Made by a program: the position numbers and the translations under genes. The notes beneath the pieces were generated by a model. It saw only the letters and a list, made by a program, of their open reading frames with translations, was not told the origin of the DNA and ran no database searches. 64,000 bases of DNA, from the NCBI GenBank assembly GCA_947471745.1, contig CANJKZ010000170.1, positions 3,934,001 through 3,998,000 on the forward strand. The letters are read 5' to 3'. This DNA is from Closterium sp. Naga37s-1 (Eukaryota; Streptophyta; Zygnematophyceae; Desmidiales; Closteriaceae). Of the stretch, positions 45,310 through 55,103 are shown one piece after another (the stretch's first letter is position 1; each line of letters begins with the position of its first letter).

Positions 45310-45438
45310 TGAGAAACTTAGAACGAGAATGATTGAACTAAGGAATGAAAGTGATACAAATATGAAACCCTAGAATTGTGTACCCCTTAGTATCTAACCC
45401 GCTACAGCCTACACAGGCTAGATCATATAAGTTTGACA
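45310..45438 (-). repeat. Copia-4 5' LTR
   Basis: 129-bp partner of 37957-38085. Its inner end TTTCTCA abuts the primer site TGGTATCGAGCAGG. Confidence 0.93.
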
Positions 45439-45658
45439 GGAACTCGCTTCAGGGTAAAACTCGTTATGGAATACGGGAACCCTTAGTCATCAGTGTGCCT
45501 AAAATGTACGGTAAACCCTAACACATCAGGGTAAGGTAATCTTGACTCTTAAAAAAATTACCCTGGACCATCATTGTTACTCCCAAAAACCACTCTGATT
45601 ATCAGGGTATCGGGGTGATTTACACTAATAAAAATAGCCCTGGTTACCAATACAACTC
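45439..45658. repeat. Right part of the degenerate CCCTG...ATCAGKGT array
   Basis: Units CCCTTAGTCATCAGTGTG, CCCTAACACATCAGGGT, CCTGGACCATCATTGTT and CTGATTATCAGGGT follow one another every 30-40 bp. They match the pattern left of Copia-4, indicating that the array was split by that insertion. It ends at the solo LTR. Confidence 0.5.
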
Positions 45659-47557
45659 TGTTGGGTGCAAAACTTATTTTGCACGTCAACCTGTCGCCTA
45701 TTCGTCGAGCGACGTGAAATTTGAAGGTATCTGTTTTAAGGTATTTTATGTGGTGTGGAATGCGCATTTGTGTACTGATCATTTTGGCGTTTACGGTTTG
45801 TGAATCGCCTTAGCGGTTCATGAGTTATATGCATTTTAGTGTGAGGTTGCATTCATGTGTTTTCATGATTGTTCGTGTGAATTTCGTGTTGTTCGTGTTG
45901 CGTCATGAAGGTGCGTAAAGTTCCGAGTGATCATGTGTTTTTGTGAGCCTTCGCGTGTTCATGAATGTTCGCGTGCTGTTCGTGCAAGCTTCATGAGTGT
46001 TCATGTGTTTTCGCGTTTGTTCATGTGCGCTCATGTTTGCTCATGACTGTTTGTGTTTCATTCATGAGTATTCCTGTTTTGTTCATGAGTTCTTCATGAG
46101 TGTTCAGGGTGAGTGTCGAGTGTGCCGGGGAGTGGGGCTAAAGTTTTGACCGAGCCCTTTGACTTTGATTTTCGCGCTGGTCAAGGGCGCGAAAGTCAGG
46201 ACCTGCGCGTGGGTCCTGACATGTGCGTGTGGCCCCACAAGGCCCGCGCGTGTGTCGCACTGTTGCGATGTGCACAGTGTGCACGATCGCAACAAGACGG
46301 AGCGAATGATCGCTCCGTCCCGTGCAGGACAACGCATGATCGCTGACGCGGTCGTTTTTTCCTGCACGACCAAGAAATATCTCGGTCGTACGTGTGGCAC
46401 GTGGGGAGCTCAGAATTACAGTTGAAAAACTGAATTCGCGTTGACTCGGCAAACAGAGAAATTTCGCCAGAAAGTCGCGCACATAGCGCGACAGTCTCAC
46501 TACAGGTACGAAACGGTGAAAACCGTTTTACAACTGTGAAGCGTGGGAAAACGGGAATTCCCACACGAGTGTTCGTGATTCTACATGTGCGTTCGCGAGA
46601 GGACTCAGCAGGGGAATTTGGCAGACATGAAATTTGAAGACAGTTGTTTTAAAACCAGGGTACACATTCAACGCGACTCCAGGCTAAATTTTGGGCGGCA
46701 TGTTTGCGGGAACTGCTGATTGGTTGACGAGTAGCGAATAAATAGTTGAGAATGGGCGAGCATGGGGCTTTTCGTCCGTGAGAGATGAGGCTTGGCAGGG
46801 GAGAAATTGATAACACTTGGATCTAGAAATTGGGGATCAAGGGGAGGGCAACTGGGTTGGCGGAAAGGGGAAAGGGGGTGAGACGATATTGTGGGGGAAG
46901 GGGAAACAATTTCGGTGGGAGCGGAACAGGTACGGGGAGGGGGGAAACGAATTGGCGGAAGCACATTCGATGACTTCGGTATACATTTGCCAAATCTCGA
47001 GGGTTCAAATGTTCACCTGCTGAAGCGAACACTCCCCCCAGATATTCCTAAATCACTGAGTAACCCCGAGGTCAAAGGTTAACCTTTGACAGAAATCCAA
47101 TTGAATGTGCACCCTGGTTTTAAGGACTCGGATCAAGCCAAATGTAGCAGAAGTTTGGCAACCGTTTTCCAGACAACAAGGCGAAGTCCTAGAAATGCAG
47201 TTTATCAACTGTTTACTATTTTCCTTTGCATGTGTGTTAGGCGAAATATATATGCGTGCTTGTGCTTGGTTGTAATCAATCCTTTGGTGAATGAAAATTG
47301 CTCTATCGACGTATTGACGTGAGGAGCTTTTCTGCACACGCACCTATCGTTCGTCAACGCTGCGCAATTGAGCTTGGGAATGCTCTCGTGCACACGACCA
47401 TTTTCACACTTGGGAAAATCCCTCTACAAACACGGACCCTTGGTTAGGGGCTGGCTTTGCCAGGCACCCGAGGACCCTTGGAGGTGACCCCGTGGGGACT
47501 ACCTATAGTGTGTTAAAGGTGTGCTTAAGGGTTTCTAGATCCCAATAGTAGTCAACA
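45659..47557. mobile_element. Solo LTR (copy B), interrupted by a 467-bp TTAA element
   Basis: It is homologous to 11129-12503 from end to end (TGTTGGGTGCAAAA ... GTAGTCAACA). The flanks AACTC and CGTAC do not match, so no target duplication is seen; either it has decayed or an end was rearranged. Its extra length is mostly explained by the inverted-repeat insertion at 46653-47119. Confidence 0.75.
46653..47119. mobile_element. 467-bp inverted-repeat element with TTAA target sites
   Basis: Terminal inverted repeats of 19 bp (AACCAGGGTRCACATTCAA, one mismatch) are bordered by TTAA on both sides (46649-46652 and 47120-47123). The uninterrupted copy of the surrounding LTR at 12050 lacks this segment. 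A TTAA duplication is characteristic of piggyBac-type transposition. No transposase is encoded, so it is non-autonomous. The terminal sequence is not the CCCT-type start usual for piggyBac, so assignment is tentative. Confidence 0.7.
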
Positions 47558-48214
47558 CGTACATGTCATCCGGTAACGGCAGCTTTTCCAGATAGACATA
47601 CAGGAGTGGAGACACCCTAAACCCTGTTGAGATACACAGGGATGCCATTAACTGAAGGCCAGTGCCCTAGATATCAGACTTTTTACGCTGATTTAGCGTC
47701 CATTCAGACTTTTTTTTTTTGCCAGGTCTGAACTGTAAGTTTTTTTTTATGTACCTTCTCTGATTTTCCATAGTTTTTTTTATTGTAGTGGCTGTATTTT
47801 CAGACAAATTGTAGGGGTGTATGCTGAGCCTCAGCCTTGTTTCGGGGGTGCACTCTGAAACGGGTACTGCAGGGGTCCGCCATCCTGGCGGCGTGTTTGC
47901 AATAACACCGTCAATCACGGGGGGGAAACGAAAAATTTCCCGAGCGCGGCACCGCACAGTCGCGTTGGGCCAGGAATGCTGTAATCTGGCTCAATTCCAG
48001 CCAATCGCGGCAACACAGCAGGCAGTGTTGGCAAGATTCCTTGCCAACGCATAGCTCGCAGCGCGCTGCACCCGGACAACACCACAACCATCCACCCCCC
48101 TCCACCGTCCACCTTGCCAACGCATAGCTCCCAGCGCGCTGCAGCTCTCACGTCACCACATCCATCCATCCCACTCACCCCACCTTCCCTGCACCCACGA
48201 CCAGGTGCCGTGCA
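47558..48214. other. Region upstream of the hAT gene copy
   Basis: No coding domain. An imperfect direct repeat (TTGCCAACGCATAGCTC, then CAGCGCGCTGC) occurs at about 48041 and 48114. This is probably promoter or 5'-untranslated sequence of the hAT gene. The equivalent region is missing in front of the full-length copy at 56182, which is preceded by a copia LTR instead. Confidence 0.45.
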
Positions 48215-48227
48215 TGCAGTAACCAGC

Positions 48228-48732
48228 ATGGAGATGAGCCGTCCAAATACGAGGACCTCTCATGTTCCTCATCGTCGCCCTTCGTGGGGGTCACTCCGTG
48301 CCCTGTCTCTCTTGCTTCATTCAATTTCTTCGCCAGATACTAGTGCTGGAACCCTTGTTTCAGACTCTCCATCCTCGTCCTCGCAAAACCCGTGCTCGGC
48401 AGACTCAATGGTAGCCACAGACGCTGCCGCCGAATCGCCCGACGATGATGACGAGACAGATCGATGGCCTGCTTCAGACGCTTTGACCGGCCTGGACTTT
48501 CTTAGATCATTCTTACCGACGCATGTCCCATCGAATACTCCACCTTCGCAACCTAGCTCTAGCCGTCCTCCGGTTTTCGTGCAACCTGAACCCCTGCCCA
48601 CGGCCGTCACTGAACCAGTCACAGTTGCGCCACATTCTGTGCCCCATGAGGCGTCCCCTGAAGCTCCGTCCCGTCCCGCACCACCGACGAAGCTGCGGTA
48701 CCGACAGACTACGTTTCCGTGGGCAGCTCCTC
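48228..48732 (+). pseudogene. hAT-1 5' fragment (duplicated first exon part)
   Basis: From ATG 48228 the first 168 codons of the hAT gene are present (MEMSRPNTRTSHVPHRR ... TTFPWAAP). Then the LTR of Copia-5 cuts in and a stop follows shortly. It matches 56182-56686 with a single base difference that changes one Leu to Ser. Because the second copy continues into the complete gene, this one is the severed duplicate. Confidence 0.85.
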
Positions 48733-48864
48733 TGTTGGAATCACTGAACAGGAATGGATGAACTAGCAATGAAAAGAGTACAAGTACCTAACCCTAGAAT
48801 TGTGTACCCCCTATAGGCTAACCCACTGTAGCCTAAACTAACACAACATATATAATGTTTGACA
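48733..48864 (-). repeat. Copia-5 3' LTR
   Basis: 132 bp. On the minus strand it begins TGTCAAACATTATATATG and ends GTGATTCCAACA. The start is shared with Copia-2. It adjoins TCCTC of the hAT exon. Confidence 0.92.
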
Positions 48865-49040
48865 CACCCCCATAGGCAAAGTGGGGGAGAACTAGGGGTC
48901 ACAAGACCAGTCAAGGCAAAGCAAGGCAAAACAAGCTCAGGGTGGATCTCAAGGATACCACACAAATTCCGAGCACAAGCAAGTGGTCACAAGACCAGTT
49001 CACATGCAGGTTTATATATAGAGATCACAGTACAACAGAC

Positions 49041-52000
49041 TCAAGAAGTAAGCAAGTGAGGTCCAGTAGGCACAAGGCCTAGAAGAGTGCAAAGGCGCTG
49101 ATGGTCACAAGGCTGAAGCGCCTTGGTGAACACATCAGCAGTGTTGGCCTCAGAGGCCACGTAACGCAGGCGAAGCTGACCACGCTGCTGCAGCTCTCGA
49201 GCGAGGAAGTAACGCAGAGCAATGTGCTTCGTTATGTGCTCCAGTCTGTGCTCCTCACACAAGGCAATGGCTGCCTTGTTGTCGACGTACAGCACTGGAG
49301 GAGAACGAGGCTGCTCTCCAAGGTCGGTCAGCAAGTAGGTGAGCCAGCGTAGCTCCTGGGCCGCCATGGCTGTGGCGTAGATCTCAGCCTCACAACTGGA
49401 GCTGAGAACAGAAGAAGAGCGAGTAGAACGCCAAGAAACAGAACCAGAGCCAAGACTGAAGGAGTAACCCTGAGACGACCGCTGAGTAGCCTGGTCGTCT
49501 GCCCAAGAAGCGTCTGAGTGCCCAGTGAGAACAACTGGGACTCGCCCTCCAAGCACTAGCCCCATGCCCGACGTACTGCACAAGTAGCGCAACACCCTCT
49601 TAGCTGCATCCATGTGCTCCTTCCGGTGACGGCCGGGAGCGACATAGCGTGCAAGAATGCTGAGAGGGTATGCAAGGTCTGGTCGAGTGCAGGTCATCAG
49701 GTACATGAGGCAACCCACAAGCTCTGGATACGGGCCACTCGGCTCTACGGACTCATCCGAAGGCAGAGCTGAGAGCGAGTGACCGGTAGGCAGAGGAGTG
49801 GGCTGAGGCGAGGAGTACGTGAAGCGGAAGCGCTGAAGGACCTGCTGCACCATGTGTGACTGAGTCAAGGTGATGGTGCGGCGTGCTCTGTCCCGGGTGA
49901 TCCGCAAGCCAAGATAGCTTGTCAGTTCACCCAGGTCTGTGCACGTGTGTCTCTTCTGCAGCTCCGACTTCACGTGGGCGAGTGCCACAGTGTCAGCAGT
50001 AGCAAAGACCAAGTCGTCGACGTACACAAGGACGTAGAACGGCGGCAGTGAGGTGTCGGTGCGTAGAAACAGCGACGGGTCAGCAGTAGAAGGCGCGAAC
50101 CCAAGAGCCGCAAGCGTAGTCCTCAGTGTGTCGTGCCACTCACGAGGCGCCTGGCGGAGACCGTAGACTGGCCGTCGGAGGCTCCACTGGGTACCAGGAG
50201 GGAACGACCCAGTGAAGCCAGGTGGACGGCGCAGCCAGATCTCCTCGTGCAGGCTGCCCTGCAGGAAAGCAGTGCTGAAGTCAAGCGAGTGGAGCTCGTA
50301 GTCACGCTGAGCGGCGACGTGCAGCAGAACCCGAAGAGTGGTCATCTTCGGGGTCGGGGAGAAGGTCTGGAAGAAGTCAACTCCCTCGCGCTGACTGAAG
50401 CCTCGTGCAACGTAACGCGCCTTGAAGACAGGCGGAGAACCCGGCGGCCGCTTCACCCTGAAAATCCACATGCCACTGACGATGTTCGCCCCAGGCGGGG
50501 GAACCTCGTCGACGTAGGTGCCTGTGGACTTCCAGGAAGCCATCTCTGTGTCCATGGCTGACTGCCACTGAGAGGAGTAGGGACCGGCCATCGCCTCTGC
50601 GTAAGAGCGTGGGGTCGGGATGTCTGGTGCATCCGGGTCTCCCTCAGGGGCAACAAGCATGGACACGAGATGGGGCAAAGCGGCAGCAAAGCACTGGAAC
50701 TCCTCCTGCCTGTCCTCAAGGACGTCAGTGCCAAGAGCACACTCACCCCCGACGGACGGAGGACAGACAGACTCAGACTCAGCAACTAGGCTAGCAGCGT
50801 AGTCTAGACGACAGCGAGCAGCAAAGTCGACAAGCTCAGCAACTAAGGCAGACGCAGCAGCAGACTCAAAGGAAGGGTCAGTGACAACAGTGGCCAGGAG
50901 ACGCGTGACAGCAGGACTGGTAGCACGAAGAGAGTCTGACCCAGGGTCAGGAAGAGCAGGAAGAGAGGAAGCAGGAGGAGACGGCAGTGGGACACGCTGT
51001 GGAGCAGTGGACGGACGAAGCGCCATCCGGTGAGTGCCTGGGACAGCAGGAAGACGCTGACGCTGGACTCGACGACTAGAGAGAGCAGTGCGGACAGGCG
51101 ACCCAGGACGAGACTCAGGCGACGCAGGACGAGACGCAGGCTCACGCCGCTCAGTAAGACCTCCAGTCGGACCAGTGTAAGGAGCAGGACCAAGGAGAGA
51201 GGAGGCAGACGGGAACGCCGACTGCAGCTGGACAGGCTGAGGACACTCTAAGGAGGGAGGAGGAAAAGGAGGAGGAAGCTGACCAAGAACCTGCTGAAGG
51301 AGCGGAACAAAGTACGGCTGAGACCGAGCAGCGACACCAGAGCCAGCAGGGACACCCGCACCAGGGTCCGCAGCACCAGCAGCAGCTCCAGCGCCCACGA
51401 CCTCAGCACCAGCGGTAGCTCCAACGCCCGGGTCCTCAGCACCAGCAGTAGCTCCAACGCCTGGGTCCTCAGCACCAGCAGCAGCTCCAACGCCCGGGTC
51501 CTCAGCACCAGCAGCGGCTCCAATGCCCGGGTCCTCAGCACCAGCAGCAGCTCCAACGCCCGGGTCCTCAGCACCAGCAGCGGCTCCAACGCCCGGGTCC
51601 TCAGCACCAGCAGCAGCTCCAACGCCCGGGTCCTCAGCACCAGCAGCAGCTCCAACGCCCGGGTCCTCAGCACCAGCAGCAGCTCCAACAGCAGCGGGGT
51701 CCGTAACACGAGGCACGCCACTCCGAAGAGTGCAGCGCCGCTCGTACCACTCACGGATCCGCTCGCGGGAGGGGAGCTCCCTAACGGGAGAAGAAGTACT
51801 AGCACCAGTCCCAGTAGTACGTCCGGCTCGAGCGGTACCTCTCCGGAGGCTGCAGTACTCTAAGTACCACGCACGTAGCTGCTCCGAGGAGAGGGCTCCT
51901 CCAGGTGCAGGACTCCCAGACCTCGTACCTCCAGACGCAGAACCCCCAGACTCCGGACTCCGCAGCTCAGTACCACGAGGCTCCACACCCCCAAGCTCAG

Positions 52001-55000
52001 CACCCTCAAGCTCCACACCCCCAGGCTCCACACCCCCAGGCTCCACACCCCCAGGCTCCACACCCCCAGGCTCCACACCCCCAGGCTCAGCACCCCCAGG
52101 CTCAGCACCCCCAGCAGGACGAGAGTCGACAGCTACCTCAACAGGCTCAACCGGGTCTACCTGAGACACACCTGAGGGAGCGGCACCCTGAGGGGGGAGG
52201 GGGTCTGCAACAGCAGCACCTGGCGAGAGGAAGAGAGGCGGGGGGGGGAGCGGGGCAGTGCGGTAGGGGAAGAGGCGGTAGTAGGGGACGGACTCGTCAA
52301 AAGTGACGTCCTGGGAGGGCAAGACTCGGCGCGAGGTGGCGTGGTAAAACTGCCAACCAGACGCGTCCGGGACAAAGCCGAGGAAGATGCAGGGAACAGC
52401 ACGGGAGGAGAGCTTGTCCGCAGACGAATCGCGGACAAAAGCTCGAGACCCCCAGACCCGGAAACGCGACGCATCGCCAACCTCCCCCGTCCACAGTAGC
52501 GTGGGCGAGGTCTCCGGCAAGGAGACACGGGGCCAGAGGTTGAGCTGATGCGCAGCGTACCGGACCGCAAACGGCCACAGAAAGTGGGGGGCAGCCGCAT
52601 GGATCAAGGAGGTACGGGCGACCTCCATGACCAGGCCAATGCGGCGCTCCGCAACCCCATTCTGCTGTGGAGAAGCCGGAAGCGTGAACGACTGCTCAAT
52701 GCCGTGCTCAGCACAGTAGGCTGCCAAGAGGTCGGAGGAGAACTCACCACCTCTGTCAGAGTGCAAGCGCAGGACAGGAAAGTCCGAGTGAAAACGCTCG
52801 CTGAGCTGGAGACGGGCTCTGCGGATCCAAGGGATCAAGACATCAGGGACCTCACCCTTGGTGCGCAAGGGGAAGACCGAGGTGTAGCGCGAGTAGTCGT
52901 CAACAACTATCAGGAAGTACCTCTCCTGACCCTGACCACGGACGCGGGCTGGGCCCCACACGTCCATGTGGAGTGTCTGCAAGGGAGCAGTCGTCGGGGG
53001 GAACGAGGAGGAGTGAGGAGCGGCGCGCTGCCGTCCCTCGACACAGGGGAGACAGGTAGGAGCAGGCGAGGGTGGGAGGGGAGGAAGGACCCTGGGCAGG
53101 CCAGAGACAAGGTACCTGGAGTGCATGGCACGAAGCCGCTGCACAGACGGGTGGCCAAGGCGGTGGTGCCAGAGGACAGTCTCGTGTGCCAAAGAGCGAC
53201 ACGAGCAGGGGGCGGACAGCTGACCTGACGCGGACGCGGACGCAGTCGCAGCAACCTGAGGGGACTCAGTAGTCAGTGTGTACAGGTCCGACCCCGGCTG
53301 CCGAGTGAAGGTAGCCAAGTGACGGCCCGTACGAGCACACGTGCAGTGTGTCACGCGCTCGTAGGCAGGGGTGAACTGGTGAACACCCCCGTCCTGGAGT
53401 GCACAGCCTGCCACCAAGTTCGTAGAGAACGAGGGGAGGTGGAGACCTGACAGTGTGCCCGACGGGACCGCAGGGCAGGGAAGGACAGTGGAAGAGGTCG
53501 CAATGACCGGACCCCCAGAGGGGTCAGCAAGGGAGACAGCAACTGGTCGAGCAAGCGGCTCAAGGGCAGTGCGGTCACGAAAGAAGCAGCGAGAAGCACC
53601 TGAGTCCAGTGTGAAGGTGTGCAGTGCGGCAGTCGACGCAGTACCAAGGGGGGGAGACACACGAGCACCTAGAGCAGCAGCCTCACCAGCACCTGGGGTA
53701 GCCGACACGTGAGTACCTGGAGCGGCAGACGCACTGGCCCTAATGCCCGGGTCGGGCGGCACACACAAGTACTCAGCACCCTCTCCACTAGTAGACATCA
53801 CATACATGGCAGATAGAATAGCATCAAAGTCTAGAGCATAGATATCAATCCCCTTCTTCAGGAGATCAAGCCAGCGGGGCAGCTCAGTGGCCTGAGGGAA
53901 CTGAACACGCCAAGCGTCGTCGAGACGAGAGAAGCAGCGCTGTGTGGCGTGCGGTCGTCCACACTGCTGACCAGTGCGGTCACCAGTGCGAATGACGTAC
54001 GTGCAGCTAAGACCACCCCCACCCCCGTGCTGAGAGTACCACTCACGGACCTCCTGGGGCGAGAGAGTGTGCTGCTGGCCCTGGCCACCGCCAGCGCCTC
54101 CACGGCCACCACCACCGCTGCCACCTCCTCGACCACCCCAACCCCTGCCGCCGCCTCGTCCACCGCCACCCCAACCGCCGCCTCCACTCCTGCCACCTCC
54201 CCCGCCGCTGCCGCCACCACCCCCACCGCTACCACTCGCCCCTCCAGCCGAGCCACCACCCCCACTGCCTCCACCGCCCCCACCGCCGCCTCCCCCGCCG
54301 TCACCGCCACTACCCTTGCCCCCTTTGCCCTTGCCGCTGCGGCGTCCGCTCGAGGCAGACGCAGTGCCGACCTTCTCAGTACCAAGAAGGTCGACAGCGG
54401 CAGCAGAGGCGACAGAGGGAAGAAGGGGGGAAGGAGAACACCCCTCAAAGAACGGGGTACGGGGGTCGCCACGAGAGGCACCTACAGCGACTATGCTAGC
54501 CTCAGCTGCAAGTAGCTCCTTCTCGAGGAGGGCAATGGTGAGCTCAGTGGGGCAACGAGCTAGGAAGTGGTCCCTGACAGCACGCAGTGTGTCAGGGAGG
54601 CGGGTGACTAGGTGATAGAGAGTGAGCCAGAGTGGAGGGGGGTGCGTGGCAAGGAACTCAGCAGGCATGGCGGCACGGAAGCGGGCCTCACTAGTACGGA
54701 GGTGCGTGATGAGGTCAGCGACTGTGTGAAAGGAGGCCAGGTCGGGAAACAGGTAGGGGAGGGAGAGACGGCCTAGTGCGGCAGAGGCAGGTGAGGAGTA
54801 GCGAGCAACTACAGCTGTGTACAGTGCCGGTGCAGTCTTGTGGTGACCAAAGTGCTCGCGTTCGTCTATCGGCAGGGAGTTGCGAATGGCGAAGCGAGCG
54901 TGGGCATCACGAGTCTGCCACTGTGAGCGAGCAGTGCTGTCAGCAGTAGCAGCAGGGGCAGTGACAAGGCCTAGGGCGTGATCGTACAGTGAGATGTCAT

Positions 55001-55103
55001 CCTTGGCTGTGAGCTGTAGGTAGAGGTGCAGGTCATCGAGCCAGGTGTCAAACTTCACAGGGCGGCCCTCAGCATCGAACACGAGAACCTGTGGGCTAGC
55101 CAT
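49041..55103 (-). CDS. Copia-5 Gag-Pol polyprotein, intact (2,020 aa)
   Basis: ATG at 55103 opens an uninterrupted frame. Gag occupies residues 1-250. A glycine-rich tract spans about 255-345. A finger C367-x13-C381-x3-H385-x4-C390 follows. Aspartic protease has D500-S501-G502. Pre-integrase WHHRLGHPS and CLPCVEG precede integrase with D714, D783 and E819 (DD35E). A linker of some 600 residues includes GGVEP five-residue repeats and about ten copies of an 11-residue unit VGAAAGAEDPG. RT has YVDD at 1694-1697, then RNase H (SSCEAEIYATA) and DIFTKALQ-type end (DVFTKALQ). Typical copia polyproteins are nearer 1,300-1,500 residues; the excess is linker and glycine tract. This is the best candidate for an active copy in the window. 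Confidence 0.95.
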   Translation of the reverse strand: MASPQVLVFDAEGRPVKFDTWLDDLHLYLQLTAKDDISLYDHALGLVTAPAATADSTARSQWQTRDAHARFAIRNSLPIDEREHFGHHKTAPALYTAVVARYSSPASAALGRLSLPYLFPDLASFHTVADLITHLRTSEARFRAAMPAEFLATHPPPLWLTLYHLVTRLPDTLRAVRDHFLARCPTELTIALLEKELLAAEASIVAVGASRGDPRTPFFEGCSPSPLLPSVASAAAVDLLGTEKVGTASASSGRRSGKGKGGKGSGGDGGGGGGGGGGGSGGGGSAGGASGSGGGGGGSGGGGGRSGGGGWGGGGRGGGRGWGGRGGGSGGGGRGGAGGGQGQQHTLSPQEVREWYSQHGGGGGLSCTYVIRTGDRTGQQCGRPHATQRCFSRLDDAWRVQFPQATELPRWLDLLKKGIDIYALDFDAILSAMYVMSTSGEGAEYLCVPPDPGIRASASAAPGTHVSATPGAGEAAALGARVSPPLGTASTAALHTFTLDSGASRCFFRDRTALEPLARPVAVSLADPSGGPVIATSSTVLPCPAVPSGTLSGLHLPSFSTNLVAGCALQDGGVHQFTPAYERVTHCTCARTGRHLATFTRQPGSDLYTLTTESPQVAATASASASGQLSAPCSCRSLAHETVLWHHRLGHPSVQRLRAMHSRYLVSGLPRVLPPLPPSPAPTCLPCVEGRQRAAPHSSSFPPTTAPLQTLHMDVWGPARVRGQGQERYFLIVVDDYSRYTSVFPLRTKGEVPDVLIPWIRRARLQLSERFHSDFPVLRLHSDRGGEFSSDLLAAYCAEHGIEQSFTLPASPQQNGVAERRIGLVMEVARTSLIHAAAPHFLWPFAVRYAAHQLNLWPRVSLPETSPTLLWTGEVGDASRFRVWGSRAFVRDSSADKLSSRAVPCIFLGFVPDASGWQFYHATSRRVLPSQDVTFDESVPYYRLFPYRTAPLPPPPLFLSPGAAVADPLPPQGAAPSGVSQVDPVEPVEVAVDSRPAGGAEPGGAEPGGVEPGGVEPGGVEPGGVEPGGVELEGAELGGVEPRGTELRSPESGGSASGGTRSGSPAPGGALSSEQLRAWYLEYCSLRRGTARAGRTTGTGASTSSPVRELPSRERIREWYERRCTLRSGVPRVTDPAAVGAAAGAEDPGVGAAAGAEDPGVGAAAGAEDPGVGAAAGAEDPGVGAAAGAEDPGIGAAAGAEDPGVGAAAGAEDPGVGATAGAEDPGVGATAGAEVVGAGAAAGAADPGAGVPAGSGVAARSQPYFVPLLQQVLGQLPPPFPPPSLECPQPVQLQSAFPSASSLLGPAPYTGPTGGLTERREPASRPASPESRPGSPVRTALSSRRVQRQRLPAVPGTHRMALRPSTAPQRVPLPSPPASSLPALPDPGSDSLRATSPAVTRLLATVVTDPSFESAAASALVAELVDFAARCRLDYAASLVAESESVCPPSVGGECALGTDVLEDRQEEFQCFAAALPHLVSMLVAPEGDPDAPDIPTPRSYAEAMAGPYSSQWQSAMDTEMASWKSTGTYVDEVPPPGANIVSGMWIFRVKRPPGSPPVFKARYVARGFSQREGVDFFQTFSPTPKMTTLRVLLHVAAQRDYELHSLDFSTAFLQGSLHEEIWLRRPPGFTGSFPPGTQWSLRRPVYGLRQAPREWHDTLRTTLAALGFAPSTADPSLFLRTDTSLPPFYVLVYVDDLVFATADTVALAHVKSELQKRHTCTDLGELTSYLGLRITRDRARRTITLTQSHMVQQVLQRFRFTYSSPQPTPLPTGHSLSALPSDESVEPSGPYPELVGCLMYLMTCTRPDLAYPLSILARYVAPGRHRKEHMDAAKRVLRYLCSTSGMGLVLGGRVPVVLTGHSDASWADDQATQRSSQGYSFSLGSGSVSWRSTRSSSVLSSSCEAEIYATAMAAQELRWLTYLLTDLGEQPRSPPVLYVDNKAAIALCEEHRLEHITKHIALRYFLARELQQRGQLRLRYVASEANTADVFTKALQPCDHQRLCTLLGLVPTGPHLLTS
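51365..51695 (-). repeat. 33-bp tandem repeat in the Copia-5 linker
   Basis: About ten head-to-tail units coding VGAAAGAEDPG, nearly identical in DNA (GCCCGGGTCCTCAGCACCAG core). This segment has no counterpart of the same unit in Copia-2 or Copia-4, whose linkers instead contain AAGGPGATGG-like and GAAGAG-like repeats. Confidence 0.9.

Larger units (their letters stand above)
37957..45438 (-). mobile_element. Copia-4: full-length family A Ty1/copia element
   Basis: This 7,482-bp insertion has 129-bp LTRs at 37957-38085 and 45310-45438 that differ at one position. GGAAC is perfectly duplicated (37952-37956 and 45439-45443). The primer site is TGGTATCGAGCAGG (45296-45309), close to initiator-Met. 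The polypurine tract CTATGGGGGTG adjoins the 3' LTR. Recent by LTR identity, yet the polyprotein is broken in the gag region and at two further points. Confidence 0.95.
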
